Shown here one piece after another: positions 25,796 through 34,793 of a stretch of 64,000 bases of DNA (positions are counted from its first letter, which is position 1; every line of letters starts with the position of its first letter). This DNA is from Paenibacillus lignilyticus. Its GTDB lineage: Bacteria; Bacillota; Bacilli; Paenibacillales; Paenibacillaceae. The notes beneath the pieces were generated by a model that saw only the letters and a program-made list of their open reading frames with translations, did not search any database and was not told the DNA's origin. The position numbers and the translations under genes are program-made. Where the stretch lies: assembly GCF_017942085.1 (NCBI RefSeq), contig NZ_JAGKSP010000014.1, positions 80,807-144,806 of the forward strand, in the 5' to 3' direction.

Positions 25796-26140
25796 GGTGA
25801 GAGTTCGGTTTTGCGACTCTCAGCTCCGGTTGTGGAGTTAGATTGGTTAGTTTGGGAGCTGAGAGTCGTGTTTTGGAACTCTCAGCGTGAATTCGGTGCG
25901 TTTTTGGTGGTGAGAGTTCAGTTTTGCCACTCTCAGCTCCGGTTGTGGGGCTAGATTGGTTAGTTTGAGAGCTGAGAGTCGTGTTTCGGAACTCTCAGCG
26001 AGAATTGAGTGTGTTTTTGGTGGTGAGAGTTCGGTTTTGCGACTCTCAGCTCCGGTTGTAGGGTTGGATTAGGTTAGTTTGGGGCTGAGAGTCGTGTTTC
26101 GGAACTCTCAGCGTGAATGCGGTGTGATTTTGGTGAGGTG
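25796..26140. repeat. Three tandem copies of a 113-bp repeat with internal hairpins
   Basis: Copies begin at 25796, 25909 and 26022 (period 113). Each holds two inverted repeats: TGAGAGTTC ... GACTCTCA and GCTGAGAGTC ... GAACTCTCAGC, separated by an AT/G-rich linker (GATTGGTTAGTTTG). Substitutions fall mainly in loops and linkers, and arms are kept. The array fills the gap between the ABC operon promoter and the end of the GH3 gene. No open frame or protein-like composition is evident. Confidence 0.85.
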
Positions 26141-26152
26141 ATTCCCTTCTCA

Positions 26153-28417
26153 CTACTGTACCGGCAATACACCGGGCAGCCCCGCCTGCCCGAGCAGCGC
26201 GTTCATACCGGCCCCGATATTCGGCTCCTGCTTCCCGTAGAGCGCCACGCCTGACTTTACGTCCCGTAAGTAAAGCAGCTCATAAGGGTTGCCCAGAGAC
26301 ACAAGCGCATACCGTTTGCCCAGCCTATTGAGTTCATCGATTACCGTTTGGTAATCCGACCACCCGAACTGACTGGCTACGTTGCGGAATTGGTAGGAGG
26401 CTACCATTACGTAATCCGCGCCTTTCAGCTTAGGCAGCGCAGCCGATGTCTTCCCTGGCCCGATAATCACGATCTCCGTACTCAGATGCTGCGACGCTCC
26501 GGCTTGTCGTAATTGTGTATCCAATTGCTTGCCGATTTCTTCGTCGGCTGCAGCAATGACGACCCGGTCCCCTTCCCCGATACGATCGGGATCGTTTCCA
26601 TCTCGCCCGGCGAGCAGCGTAACCGCGCGTTCCGCAATGTCCTGCTCAACCTTGCGATGCGCCGCAGTGCCGATAACCGCCGGCAATGCAGCCAGCTTGG
26701 AAGAGAGACTCCCGCCTCTGCCGCCAAACAAGCCGTATTTTGCTTTCAGCTGCAGAATTCGTTTGACCGAAGCATGGATCGCCTCTGAGGAGAGCGTTCC
26801 GTTATGAACGGCCTTCACCAGCGCTTGATGCGCAATCGCCGAATCCTGCGGCATCAGAATGATATCGATACCTGCGGATACCGCACGCACGACCGCCTGT
26901 TCCTCGCCAAAATGCTCCGCGATCCCGTTCATCGTAAACGCATCGGATATGATAACCCCTTGGAAGCCGAGCTCTTCCCGCAGCAGTCCGGACAGCACCT
27001 TCTTCGATAAGGTCGCCGGCACGGGTACGCTGCTGCCGTCTTTGCGAGAGATGACATGTTCATTATCTACAGCCGGAAACGCGATATGCGCGCTCATAAT
27101 CATTTCCACACCCGCCTCGATGGCAGCGCGGAAAGGCTTCAGCTCAACCGCATCCAACCGCGCGCGATCATGCGTCAGTACGGGCAGTCCCAGATGGGAA
27201 TCAACCGTCGTGTCGCCATGCCCCGGAAAATGCTTCACCGCCGGGATAATGCCCGAGGCTTGCAGCCCCTTAATCTCCGCCAGCCCAAGCCGCGTGACCG
27301 CATCCGGGTCCGAGGAGAAGGAGCGCATCCCGATAATCGGATTGTCCGGATTGCTGTTAATATCGAGCACCGGCGCAAAATCAAGCTGCATGCCGAGCGC
27401 CTTCAGCTCCTCGCCCGTGAGCTTCCCGGCGGCTTCGGCCAGCGAAGCATCCCGGGCAGCTCCAAGCGCCATCTGCCCGGGCAGGTTCGTGCCGCCGGGA
27501 ATTCGCTTAATTACGCCGCCTTCTTGGTCGATGCCAAGAAACAGCGGTATGTCTCCCGCTTCGGCTTGCAGCCCATGCGTGAGTGTCGTAACCTGCTTGG
27601 CATTCAAGATATTTTTCTCGAATAGAATTAGACCGCCCAGATCCTGATCGCGAATCGTCTCCTTGATGCCGGCGTTCACCGTCGTCGTGGGCTGCCCCTT
27701 CCACTGCCGGATATCCGGCATGAGCATTTGCCCTACCTGCTCGCTGACGGTCATATAAGATAGGAGCTTATCCCAGTCCTTCGCCTGAATGGCGTTCTCT
27801 CTCTCGAACCGGATCACTCTTGTCATAAACACCGCAAACTCCGCGAGCGTAACGGATTTATCCGGTCGATAGGTGCCGTCCGCATACCCGCCGATCAGCC
27901 CATTCGAGCTCATCATCCCAATAGGCGCTGCAGCCCAGTGCGTTGTCGTATCGGACAGACTCACTGTGCGCTCCCCGGATTGAAGGGCGTATGCGCGAGC
28001 AAGAAAAGCGGCTGTTTCCGCACGGCTGACTGGGGCATCCGGATGAAACGTACCGTCAGGGAAACCGCCTGCCAATCCCATCCGGGCCGCAACTGAAATT
28101 TCTTTGTAGAACGGATGGCTTCGCGGGACGTCTGTATACGTCTGTTCGCCATCTGCCAACTGCTGCGGGTACAGCTCGCGCACCATGAAGGTGACCGCCT
28201 GTGCACGGGTAACCGCACCTTCCGGCTTAAAACGGCCATTGCCGTAACCGGCTACCGTCCCCCGCTTCGCCATGTACGTAATGCTATCTTCCGCCCACCG
28301 GGCTCCCTGTAAATCAGTAAATTGTTCCCCCGCAGCTGCCGCCGTTCCTGCCCATACCATAATGGCAATGCCGGCAGCCGCGCCAACCGCGGTTGCTTTC
28401 CATTTCGTCATCGTCAT
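26153..28417 (-). CDS. SLH-anchored GH3 beta-N-acetylhexosaminidase (NagZ-like)
   Basis: 754 residues. Signal peptide (AVGAAAGIAIMVWAGTAAAA), then three SLH repeats (FTDLQGARWAEDSITYMAKRG, YTDVPRSHPFYKEIS, LSDTTTHWAAAPIG), then a GH3 catalytic domain. Diagnostic NagZ residues: DQEGGVIKRI, GMRSFSSDPD, KHFPGHGDTTVDSHLGLP (Lys395-His396 start) with the His of the catalytic His-Asp dyad, and the nucleophile Asp in VIISDAFTMNGI. The last ~150 residues are a C-terminal alpha/beta domain. Predicted to release N-acetylglucosamine from cell-wall muropeptides at the surface (wall recycling, as in Bacillus NagZ). ATG at 28417 has AGAGGTG about 8 bp upstream. Confidence 0.93.
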   Translation of the reverse strand: MTMTKWKATAVGAAAGIAIMVWAGTAAAAGEQFTDLQGARWAEDSITYMAKRGTVAGYGNGRFKPEGAVTRAQAVTFMVRELYPQQLADGEQTYTDVPRSHPFYKEISVAARMGLAGGFPDGTFHPDAPVSRAETAAFLARAYALQSGERTVSLSDTTTHWAAAPIGMMSSNGLIGGYADGTYRPDKSVTLAEFAVFMTRVIRFERENAIQAKDWDKLLSYMTVSEQVGQMLMPDIRQWKGQPTTTVNAGIKETIRDQDLGGLILFEKNILNAKQVTTLTHGLQAEAGDIPLFLGIDQEGGVIKRIPGGTNLPGQMALGAARDASLAEAAGKLTGEELKALGMQLDFAPVLDINSNPDNPIIGMRSFSSDPDAVTRLGLAEIKGLQASGIIPAVKHFPGHGDTTVDSHLGLPVLTHDRARLDAVELKPFRAAIEAGVEMIMSAHIAFPAVDNEHVISRKDGSSVPVPATLSKKVLSGLLREELGFQGVIISDAFTMNGIAEHFGEEQAVVRAVSAGIDIILMPQDSAIAHQALVKAVHNGTLSSEAIHASVKRILQLKAKYGLFGGRGGSLSSKLAALPAVIGTAAHRKVEQDIAERAVTLLAGRDGNDPDRIGEGDRVVIAAADEEIGKQLDTQLRQAGASQHLSTEIVIIGPGKTSAALPKLKGADYVMVASYQFRNVASQFGWSDYQTVIDELNRLGKRYALVSLGNPYELLYLRDVKSGVALYGKQEPNIGAGMNALLGQAGLPGVLPVQ

Positions 28418-28475
28418 TCCAAACACACCTCTGTATCTTATTTCTCGTTGTATAGACGCAGAGGAACGTATTTAG

Positions 28476-29009
28476 TTACGTGGCAGCCATCTCTGAGTCC
28501 GTAGGCTGCAGCTTGTAATACATGATGGTTGCAGCTAGTCCGCCATCCGCTGACATGGCGTAATCGGGAATTCGGCCTGCTTGGATATAACCCATCGACG
28601 TATAGAGGAGATTGGATGGGTCACCTTCCCGGGTATCCAGCACGATTAAGGAGCGTCCCTCCCCCTTCGCATCAGCTTCGGCTGTCTGCATGAGCATCCG
28701 CCCGATTCCCATCCGGCGATATTCGGGATGCGCCATTAGTTTGGCGATCTCCGCCCGGTGACCGCCGTTTGGCTTCATGCACAAGTGTACCTGCACGCTT
28801 CCGACAATCCGGTTGTCCATCGTTGCGATATACAGCCGGACATCCGGAGCCGGCACATGAGCCCAATACTCTGCAGCTTCAGCATGGCTTAGCGGCGGGA
28901 GAAACCCAAGCGAAGCACCATCCTGAACAACCGCTGCCAGCAGCTCCGACAGTTCATCCCTATGATCGATAATCGAAGTGATTCTCTCTATTTCCACTTC
29001 ATGCTTCAT
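28476..29009 (-). CDS. GNAT family N-acetyltransferase
   Basis: 177 residues with a single GNAT fold. The acetyl-CoA loop is HPEYRRMGIGRMLMQTAE (Q/RxxGxG/A), preceded by the beta-4 strand AEIAKLMAHP, and followed by LIVLDTREGDPSNLLYTSMGY, the usual C-terminal motif B. Substrate unknown. ATG at 29009 is close to AAGAAGG, an imperfect spacing. Transcribed in the direction of the GH3 gene and separated from it by 58 bp, so it may share its transcript. Confidence 0.9.
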   Translation of the reverse strand: MKHEVEIERITSIIDHRDELSELLAAVVQDGASLGFLPPLSHAEAAEYWAHVPAPDVRLYIATMDNRIVGSVQVHLCMKPNGGHRAEIAKLMAHPEYRRMGIGRMLMQTAEADAKGEGRSLIVLDTREGDPSNLLYTSMGYIQAGRIPDYAMSADGGLAATIMYYKLQPTDSEMAAT

Positions 29010-29144
29010 CCTTCTTCACACACCTTTTGCCTAATTTAGATGATTAGCGGCGAGGTGCTCATCACCATATAGGACGATGATACGCTAGGCCGTATGATTT
29101 GTATAACGAATGTTATCCATCATAGTAATCAATAATTTCAATCA

Positions 29145-29429
29145 TTAGGCCACAAAAACATAGACCAGCAATACGACGATCCCGGCTACCCAGAGCATTG
29201 GCACGGCATTAGCCGCCTTCGCTAACCCTTTACGACGCTTATGAAATACCCAGGCAAGGATCGAACAAACAATTGCAGCCGCCGGATACGCCGCAATGGC
29301 GGAGACAAAAGCCACATTCCACGTACTGAAGCCGGCGTCGAAAGACATGAACGACATGATGAATATCCCGAACCATGGCAGCAAGAAGAGGACGTAAATA
29401 ATCTGGCTAATGATAAAGTACTTTTTCAT
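29145..29429 (-). CDS. Small membrane protein, three predicted helices
   Basis: 94 residues: MKKYFIISQIIYVLFLLPWF opens the first helix, followed by a second (AFVSAIAAYPAAAIVCSILAW) and a third (MLWVAGIVVLLVYVFVA), with a KRRKG positive loop. ATG at 29429 follows GGGAGG by 9 bp. I do not recognise the family; it resembles unannotated small membrane proteins common in Paenibacillus. Confidence 0.7.
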   Translation of the reverse strand: MKKYFIISQIIYVLFLLPWFGIFIMSFMSFDAGFSTWNVAFVSAIAAYPAAAIVCSILAWVFHKRRKGLAKAANAVPMLWVAGIVVLLVYVFVA

Positions 29430-29525
29430 TTCTAATGGCCTCCCTAAATCCCCCAGTTGCCGCACAACTAAATTATGATATAGGGTCGGCGAATTTGTAA
29501 ATGGAACATGCAGCAATCTGCCCAA

Positions 29526-29574
29526 GAAAAAGGCCGTGAAGCTGACTACAGCGAAGTCAGTTCACGGCCTTTTC
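29526..29574 (-). terminator. Terminator of the APC permease gene
   Basis: AAAAGGCCGTGAACTGAC/GTCAGCTTCACGGCC stem with a T-rich tail on the minus strand. Confidence 0.8.
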
Positions 29575-29592
29575 ATACCCGCAGCAGCAACT

Positions 29593-30918
29593 TCAGCGGC
29601 GCCGACCGATATAGGGTACAATTCGGGAAGCTGCAAATACGAGCAGAATCAACGCCAAGCTGAGGCCCAGCCCAATCCGCTCATTGCGGTGCAGAAGCGC
29701 GCCGGAGATGGCCACAAGAATTAACACCATGCCGACATACGCGCCATAGGGATGCGTAAAGATGCGAAGCTTGCCCCTACTCGTTTCACAACGGCTGCGT
29801 AATTTGAGCGAAGAAGCCAGAATGAGAATCCAATTTAGGATCAGCATCGCCCCGGCAGCCGTACTCACATATTCATACATCGTATGAGGCAGTATGTACG
29901 AGCAGACAATGGTGACGGTCAGGGCAGCCGCTGTAATCCAGAGTGATTTTGAAGCGACGCCGCGACTGTTTACCTGCTTCAATGAACGCGGGGCATCGCC
30001 ATCCTCCGCCAGCGATACCATCACGCGACTCACGCCGAATAACGCCCCGACCATGGTAGAGAAGGCCGCGCTGATGATAATGAGATTAAACAGCGTTCCC
30101 AGATACGGAATGCGAAAACCGGAAAGCGCCGTGACAAAAGGGCTGGCAGCGTCGCTGATGGCTGACGGCTCCGTCATTTTGAGTACCCCGAACAAGGCAA
30201 GCACATAGACAAGAACCAGCACCACAAGGAGCGTAAGCCCGGCCTTCGCAATCTCTTCCCCGCGCTTCAATTCGGATGCGGTAACCCCGACGACCTCAAT
30301 GCCCCCGAACGAAAAGAAGACAAAAATCATAGCAGACCACAGCCCGCTTAAGCCGTGCGGAAACCAATCATGCCTGCCAATGGGTTGAATCGGCACCTTA
30401 GGCGAATCAGAAAGCAAGCCGCACACGAACAGTACGCCAAACAAGATGAACAAGATAAGAATGGTTAGCTTGATAACGGCAAACACCGACTCGATAGCGC
30501 CGAAATTACGCACGCCCATAAAATTAATGCCAAACCCAAGCACAGCATAGAGCACGGAGAAGATACCAAGCGGAATGTTCGGGAACCAATATTGCGTAAA
30601 GGTAGACAGCGCGACGATTTCGCTGGACATAATCAGCACGCCGGCCAGCCAGTAGATCCATCCGGACATAAAACCCGCCGAGCGGCCAAAGGCCAATCTG
30701 GCATAGGTGCGGAACGAACCCGGCTGCGGGTCGTTCACGGTCATTTCGGCCAAAGCGGCAAACACGATAAAGGTCGCAAGCCCTGCAATGATGTAGCCGA
30801 TGAGCACGGATGGCCCCGCCATCCCAATCGAGAGACCGCTCCCCAGGAAGAATCCTGCCCCGATAATCGAGCCTATACCGATTAACGACAGCTGCCACCA
30901 TGCCAATCTTTTATGCAT
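29593..30918 (-). CDS. Amino acid permease (APC superfamily)
   Basis: 441 residues with about 12 transmembrane helices. The N-terminus MHKRLAWWQLSLIGIGSIIG contains the APC motif (GIGSIIGAGFF) in helix 1; FVFFSFGGIEVVGVTASELKRGEEI in the middle is the conserved helix 6 and following loop. ATG at 30918 follows GGAGG by 8 bp. Probably a secondary amino acid importer or exchanger, of the D-serine/D-alanine/glycine or basic amino acid groups. The substrate is not readable. Downstream of the DUF5658 gene by 43 bp, so likely in one operon. Confidence 0.92.
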   Translation of the reverse strand: MHKRLAWWQLSLIGIGSIIGAGFFLGSGLSIGMAGPSVLIGYIIAGLATFIVFAALAEMTVNDPQPGSFRTYARLAFGRSAGFMSGWIYWLAGVLIMSSEIVALSTFTQYWFPNIPLGIFSVLYAVLGFGINFMGVRNFGAIESVFAVIKLTILILFILFGVLFVCGLLSDSPKVPIQPIGRHDWFPHGLSGLWSAMIFVFFSFGGIEVVGVTASELKRGEEIAKAGLTLLVVLVLVYVLALFGVLKMTEPSAISDAASPFVTALSGFRIPYLGTLFNLIIISAAFSTMVGALFGVSRVMVSLAEDGDAPRSLKQVNSRGVASKSLWITAAALTVTIVCSYILPHTMYEYVSTAAGAMLILNWILILASSLKLRSRCETSRGKLRIFTHPYGAYVGMVLILVAISGALLHRNERIGLGLSLALILLVFAASRIVPYIGRRR

Positions 30919-30961
30919 CCCGGAACCCTCCACGTCGAATCTTCGCGTTAGTATGCCCGGG

Positions 30962-31300
30962 TTATAGCACAAAAACAAGGATCATCCATACGAGATGATA
31001 TAGGGCCAACAGACCGTAGATGAGGGTAACGATGAGAATCCATTTTTTTAGAAACGATGTTTCTGATACATTTTGTATCAAGAAGTACAGAAGCAGCGGC
31101 AAAATAATCTTATACGCGTAGAAGACGGTCGGATCGGTCTCGTATAAGTAAGCAGCGAACGGGTTTGCTTCATGAATCGCACGCAGTCGAATGCCCATAT
31201 CTGTCGCAAACGCATCGAAAAAAGATAATACAACCAGCCATTTCAACGTGCTTTTACCCGGTCGCAAGCTCCTGATGGCCGCTTTCGCTCGAGCCGGCAT
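30962..31300 (-). CDS. DUF5658-like small membrane protein
   Basis: 112 residues with a basic N-terminus (ARAKAAIRSLRPGKSTLKW) and three to four membrane segments. FFDAFATDMGIRLRAIHEANP followed by YKIILPLLLYFLI matches the DUF5658 pattern, in which an N-E-xNP motif sits between helices. Function unknown. ATG at 31300 has GGAGG 7 bp upstream. It precedes the APC permease on the same strand. Confidence 0.75.
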   Translation of the reverse strand: MPARAKAAIRSLRPGKSTLKWLVVLSFFDAFATDMGIRLRAIHEANPFAAYLYETDPTVFYAYKIILPLLLYFLIQNVSETSFLKKWILIVTLIYGLLALYHLVWMILVFVL

Positions 31301-31416
31301 CGCATCACCTCCATAATTTAGATACACATTGTATCATAATTTTCCAAATAAATACATCCCCTTCTATATAGCAAAAAGAGCAGCGGCGATACCCTCACCC
31401 TGCTCTCCTATACGGT

Positions 31417-32235
31417 TCAATCTCTCGAAGCCTCATACAATTTCTGCGCCAGAAGCCCGGGCTGTGTTCTGAAGTAGGTCATATGGTCGCCGTGCGAGCG
31501 AATCAGCCTGAACACGCCAAGCCGGCTCGACATATGCGGATGCCAGCCATAGCCCTCCCCCTGCGGCAGCAAGTTATCTTCCGTCAGATAGAGATAGCTT
31601 CGCGGAATGGTCAAACTATAAAACTTCTTTAAATCCAGCTTCTCAAAAGCAGGCTTAGCCGGCTCCGGCTTCGCTTCATTGTACAGCTGCTGCGCAAGCT
31701 TGATATCCGCCAAATTCACAAACAGCTCGCGAAAGACCGGGAACGGCAGCACGAGCGAATCATCCTTCGAGGTTTGTCTTAGCTGCTCGAACATTTGCTG
31801 CACAGGAAGCGGAAACTGATCCACCACGGATTGCCCGTCGCCCAGCACGAAACCGTCCATGAAGACGAGCCGCTTGATCCGGTCCGGAACGAGCTCCGCG
31901 GTCTTCTGCACGACCGATCCGCCGAAGCTGTGTCCGACCAGCACAATGTCGCGCAAGTTATTCGCGATGATGAAATCGGCTACCGCTTTCGTAATCATGG
32001 CATGCGTCACATTCTTATTCGGATCGCTGCCATGGCCCGGATATTCAGGGGTATATACGCGATGTCCCATCCTGCGCAGCATGGCCGCGACCCCATTCCA
32101 GAAGCCGGCATCCGCCCATGAACCGTGGACGAGGACGAAGGTAAGCGGCTGCTCGCGCTCCTTCGCTCTTTGCTCCATCACATACTGCCAGCCGGGAACC
32201 CACTCACTCACGCTATTCCTTATATCGAGATACAT
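31417..32235 (-). CDS. Alpha/beta hydrolase
   Basis: 272 residues. LTFVLVHGSWADAGFW is the oxyanion region; the nucleophile elbow is VLVGHSFGGSVVQ; LVFMDGFVLGDG provides another core strand; the final His lies in RSHGDHMTYF. The lid insert (~150-210) is rich in charged residues. The HGSWAD motif is typical of esterase-like members that act on small substrates. Substrate unknown. Whether the real start is the first ATG or the in-frame ATG at residue 20 (MEQRAKEREQ) is open. Confidence 0.9.
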   Translation of the reverse strand: MYLDIRNSVSEWVPGWQYVMEQRAKEREQPLTFVLVHGSWADAGFWNGVAAMLRRMGHRVYTPEYPGHGSDPNKNVTHAMITKAVADFIIANNLRDIVLVGHSFGGSVVQKTAELVPDRIKRLVFMDGFVLGDGQSVVDQFPLPVQQMFEQLRQTSKDDSLVLPFPVFRELFVNLADIKLAQQLYNEAKPEPAKPAFEKLDLKKFYSLTIPRSYLYLTEDNLLPQGEGYGWHPHMSSRLGVFRLIRSHGDHMTYFRTQPGLLAQKLYEASRD

Positions 32236-32408
32236 GACCTAGTCCTTTCGTACATAGCATTGGTTTATAGCCTAGTCTATGTCCGAAGCGGCCTCAGGGT
32301 GCCTGACTCGGCACAGCCTCCATTTGATATGTGTACATTCAACCGGCCGGAAAATTGCTATATAGTGAAAGAACAATAATCAATTCCGACTATTGGAGGA
32401 ACTAGCCG

Positions 32409-33797
32409 ATGAAAACAAGCAGCTCGATTATCGTTCAGGCCGAAGAGGGCCGTTTCCAAGGCGTTGCGGTTGCACATGTGACACCTGGTTTTAGCGGAGC
32501 CGGTTATGTGATTGGCACGGAAAATGAAGGGGATTGGCTCGAGGTTGACGTACAGATTCAGGAGGACGGCTTCTATGAGCTTAGCGTTCGCTATGCGGTA
32601 CCTGACGGCTATCGGTCCAACGCGCTCCTCGTCGACGGCAATTGCTACGGTTACGTAAGATCACGGCCGACGGACGGTTTTGTAACAGAGCGTCAATGCA
32701 GCGTTTATCTAAAGACCGGCACGCATACGCTTGCTTTGCTCAAAGCCTGGGACAGCGGCGTGGAAGTCGACTGCTTCCTGTTATCCGCCGTAGACTCGCC
32801 GGAGCTGAGCCGTACGCCGCGCCAACTGATCAATCCGAAGGCAACGGCGGAAACCGTGTCGCTGTGGAACTACTTGAACAGCCAGTTTGGCAAGAGCCTC
32901 CTTACGGGTCAGCATACCGCTTCCGGGTTTACACCCGCGAAGGAATTCGCTTATATCGAAAGTCTAACGGGCAAACAACCTGCTATTCGCGGGTTTGACC
33001 TGCTCAGCTATACGCACGCTACCGAGACGGCAGATCCAACCCCGCATAAGCTGCTGGAAATCGCAGAGAACAAAGGCTCCATCGAGTCCGCTATCGAGTG
33101 GACGACCGTCCACAATGGGATCGTAACCTTGACCTGGCACTGGTTCGCGCCTACAGGCGGTACGGACAAAACGTTCTACACGAAGAACACCGACTTTAAT
33201 CTTCCGCTCGCGCTGAAGCCTGATTCGAACGAGCATCAGCTGCTGCTGGCCGATATCGATGCCATTGCGGCGCAACTTAAGAAGCTGCAGGATGCGAACG
33301 TACCTGTGCTATGGCGGCCTTTGCACGAAGCAGACGGCGCTTGGTTCTGGTGGGGCGCATTCGGCGCTGAACCGTGCAAGCAGCTATGGCGATTGCTGTA
33401 CGACCGACTGACGAACCTGCACCAGCTTCATAACTTAATCTGGGTCTGGAATTCGCATGTGGAGGAGTGGTATCCGGGCGAAGACGAAACCGATATCGAC
33501 AGCTGCGACATCTACGCGCCTTCTGCCAATTACGGACCGCTGCGCAAGCCGTTCGAGCAAGTGGATGCGCTTGCCGGAGGCAAGAAGCTCATTGCGCTAG
33601 GCGAGAACGGATCCATTCCGGATCCGGATCAGCTCATCGCGAGCCGCACGCCTTGGCTATGGTATATGACATGGGGCGAAGGCTTCGTAGTTAACGGCAA
33701 ATCAACGTCTGACGAGCAGTTGAAGAAGGTGTATCACCACCCGAGCTGCATTACGCTTGATCGGCTTCCGAACTGGAGACATGTCGGCCAAGCTTAG
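32409..33797 (+). CDS. GH26 beta-mannanase-like enzyme with N-terminal CBM, no signal peptide
   Basis: 462 residues. Residues ~1-130 look like a beta-sandwich carbohydrate-binding module of the CBM35/CBM6 type (IIVQAEEGRFQGV start, YVIGTENEGDWLEVDV, WDSGVEVDCFLLSA end). Residues ~150-460 are a GH26 barrel: GQHTASG, AIRGFDLLSYTHA, LTWHWFAPTGG, acid/base Glu in RPLHEADGAWFWWG and nucleophile Glu in LIALGENGSIPD. GH26 enzymes cleave beta-1,4-mannan and are usually secreted. Here there is no hydrophobic leader, so the protein is probably cytoplasmic and may act on imported manno-oligosaccharides. ATG follows GGAGGAACTAGCCG. Confidence 0.9.
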   Translation: MKTSSSIIVQAEEGRFQGVAVAHVTPGFSGAGYVIGTENEGDWLEVDVQIQEDGFYELSVRYAVPDGYRSNALLVDGNCYGYVRSRPTDGFVTERQCSVYLKTGTHTLALLKAWDSGVEVDCFLLSAVDSPELSRTPRQLINPKATAETVSLWNYLNSQFGKSLLTGQHTASGFTPAKEFAYIESLTGKQPAIRGFDLLSYTHATETADPTPHKLLEIAENKGSIESAIEWTTVHNGIVTLTWHWFAPTGGTDKTFYTKNTDFNLPLALKPDSNEHQLLLADIDAIAAQLKKLQDANVPVLWRPLHEADGAWFWWGAFGAEPCKQLWRLLYDRLTNLHQLHNLIWVWNSHVEEWYPGEDETDIDSCDIYAPSANYGPLRKPFEQVDALAGGKKLIALGENGSIPDPDQLIASRTPWLWYMTWGEGFVVNGKSTSDEQLKKVYHHPSCITLDRLPNWRHVGQA

Positions 33798-34128
33798 CTC
33801 TCCGATCATCGGGAGTGTTAGAAATGATGCGGATTTTGCAACATTTAGCTCGCTATATGGTTTAAAGCAACCTAAAGTTGCAGATTTTGCAACAAATTCA
33901 GGTAAATCGGCATCTACATGACGATAGGAGAAGAGATTGTTGCAGAACAGGCAACATTCTTCGGAAGATCGGCAGATGATTCTTAAAGCAACTTCCTACA
34001 TGTTGGTGGAATTGCTTAAGCTAATCGATAGTGTCCCCTATATCCTTGCCTGCTGGAGCAGCCTGCCTGAGCTTCGGTTCACGCGGAGATCCATTGGATA
34101 GTTATAACTTAATGGTATTACCTGCCAT
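33798..34128. other. Intergenic stretch with short GC-poor direct repeats, no gene seen
   Basis: About 330 bp with no supported frame. TTTTGCAACA occurs twice (near 33835 and 33886) together with TTGTTGCAGAACAGGCAAC near 33937, suggesting decayed repeat units of the TTGCA-N-TTTTGCAA type. The stretch ends at a strong terminator. Confidence 0.4.
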
Positions 34129-34161
34129 AAAAAGCTCCGAGCGCGCTCGGAGCTTTTTTTT
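34129..34161 (+). terminator. Perfect hairpin terminator
   Basis: AAAAGCTCCGAG-CGCG-CTCGGAGCTTTT with an 8-T tail. Confidence 0.85.
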
Positions 34162-34180
34162 GTAAATCAGTCGACCGCAC

Positions 34181-34207
34181 TGTCACAGAATGATAGCTTG
34201 AATTGTC
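34181..34207 (+). promoter_or_regulatory. ECF41-type promoter of the COE/sigma operon
   Basis: TGTCACA at 34181-34187 and TGTC at 34204-34207, 16 bp apart. The established ECF41 consensus is TGTCACA-N16-CGTC, so only one base of the -10 part differs. It lies 44 bp before the start of the carboxymuconolactone-decarboxylase-like gene. This fits autoregulation by the sigma factor two genes on. Confidence 0.75.
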
Positions 34208-34251
34208 TTACCCGTGTATCTACAAAAATAGAATCCGACGGAGGAATCGAT

Positions 34252-34701
34252 ATGCACTTACGAATGAACGCATCCAAAGCCAACCCAGCCGCTTACCAAG
34301 CGATGCAAAAACTAGATGGAACGGCAAAAGAGCTGATTGCGGATAATGTGATCTATGAGCTTGTCAAAATCCGGGCTTCCCAAATCAACGGCTGCGCGTT
34401 CTGCGTGGATATGCACACAACCGATTTGCGCGCCATGGGCGAAAGCGAGCGCCGGCTGAACCTGATCGTGGTGTGGCGCGAGTCCCCTCAATTCACGGAG
34501 AAGGAACGGGCTGCACTCGCGTTGACCGAAGCGGTTACGCTCGTCTCCGAGGGCGGCGTGCCTCAGAGCGTTTACGACGAAGCTCGCAAGCATTTCGATG
34601 AAAGCGAGTTTGTTGCTCTGCTCCTCGCCATCAATGCCATTAACGGCTGGAACCGGATCGCGATTGCTACGGGCATGTTCCCTGACTGTTTTGCGAAATA
34701 A
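34252..34701 (+). CDS. Carboxymuconolactone decarboxylase family (AhpD-like), COE partner of an ECF41 sigma
   Basis: 149 residues, all-helical. The AhpD-type active motif is CAFCVDMH (CxxCxxxH) in a region starting ELVKIRASQINGC. VWRESPQFTEKERAALALTEAVTL is the second conserved block. ATG at 34252 is 7 bp after GGAGG; an earlier in-frame start would include the promoter. The CxxC may reduce peroxides or shuttle electrons; the group's real reaction is unknown. Genes of the COE group (carboxymuconolactone decarboxylase, oxidoreductase, epimerase) stand beside ECF41 sigma factors and are their usual target. Confidence 0.9.
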   Translation: MHLRMNASKANPAAYQAMQKLDGTAKELIADNVIYELVKIRASQINGCAFCVDMHTTDLRAMGESERRLNLIVVWRESPQFTEKERAALALTEAVTLVSEGGVPQSVYDEARKHFDESEFVALLLAINAINGWNRIAIATGMFPDCFAK

Positions 34702-34715
34702 CGGAACGAACTGAC

Positions 34716-34745
34716 AAGCCACCCCGCCCAGGGTGGCTTTCTTTC
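34716..34745 (+). terminator. Short terminator between COE and sigma genes
   Basis: AAGCCACCC-CGCCC-AGGGTGGCTT followed by TCTTTC. Partial read-through to the sigma gene, or a separate promoter, would be needed. Confidence 0.65.
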
Positions 34746-34793
34746 ATGCTCTTATCTTGATAAAATGCATCTAGAATCGGAGGGTGATGCGCC

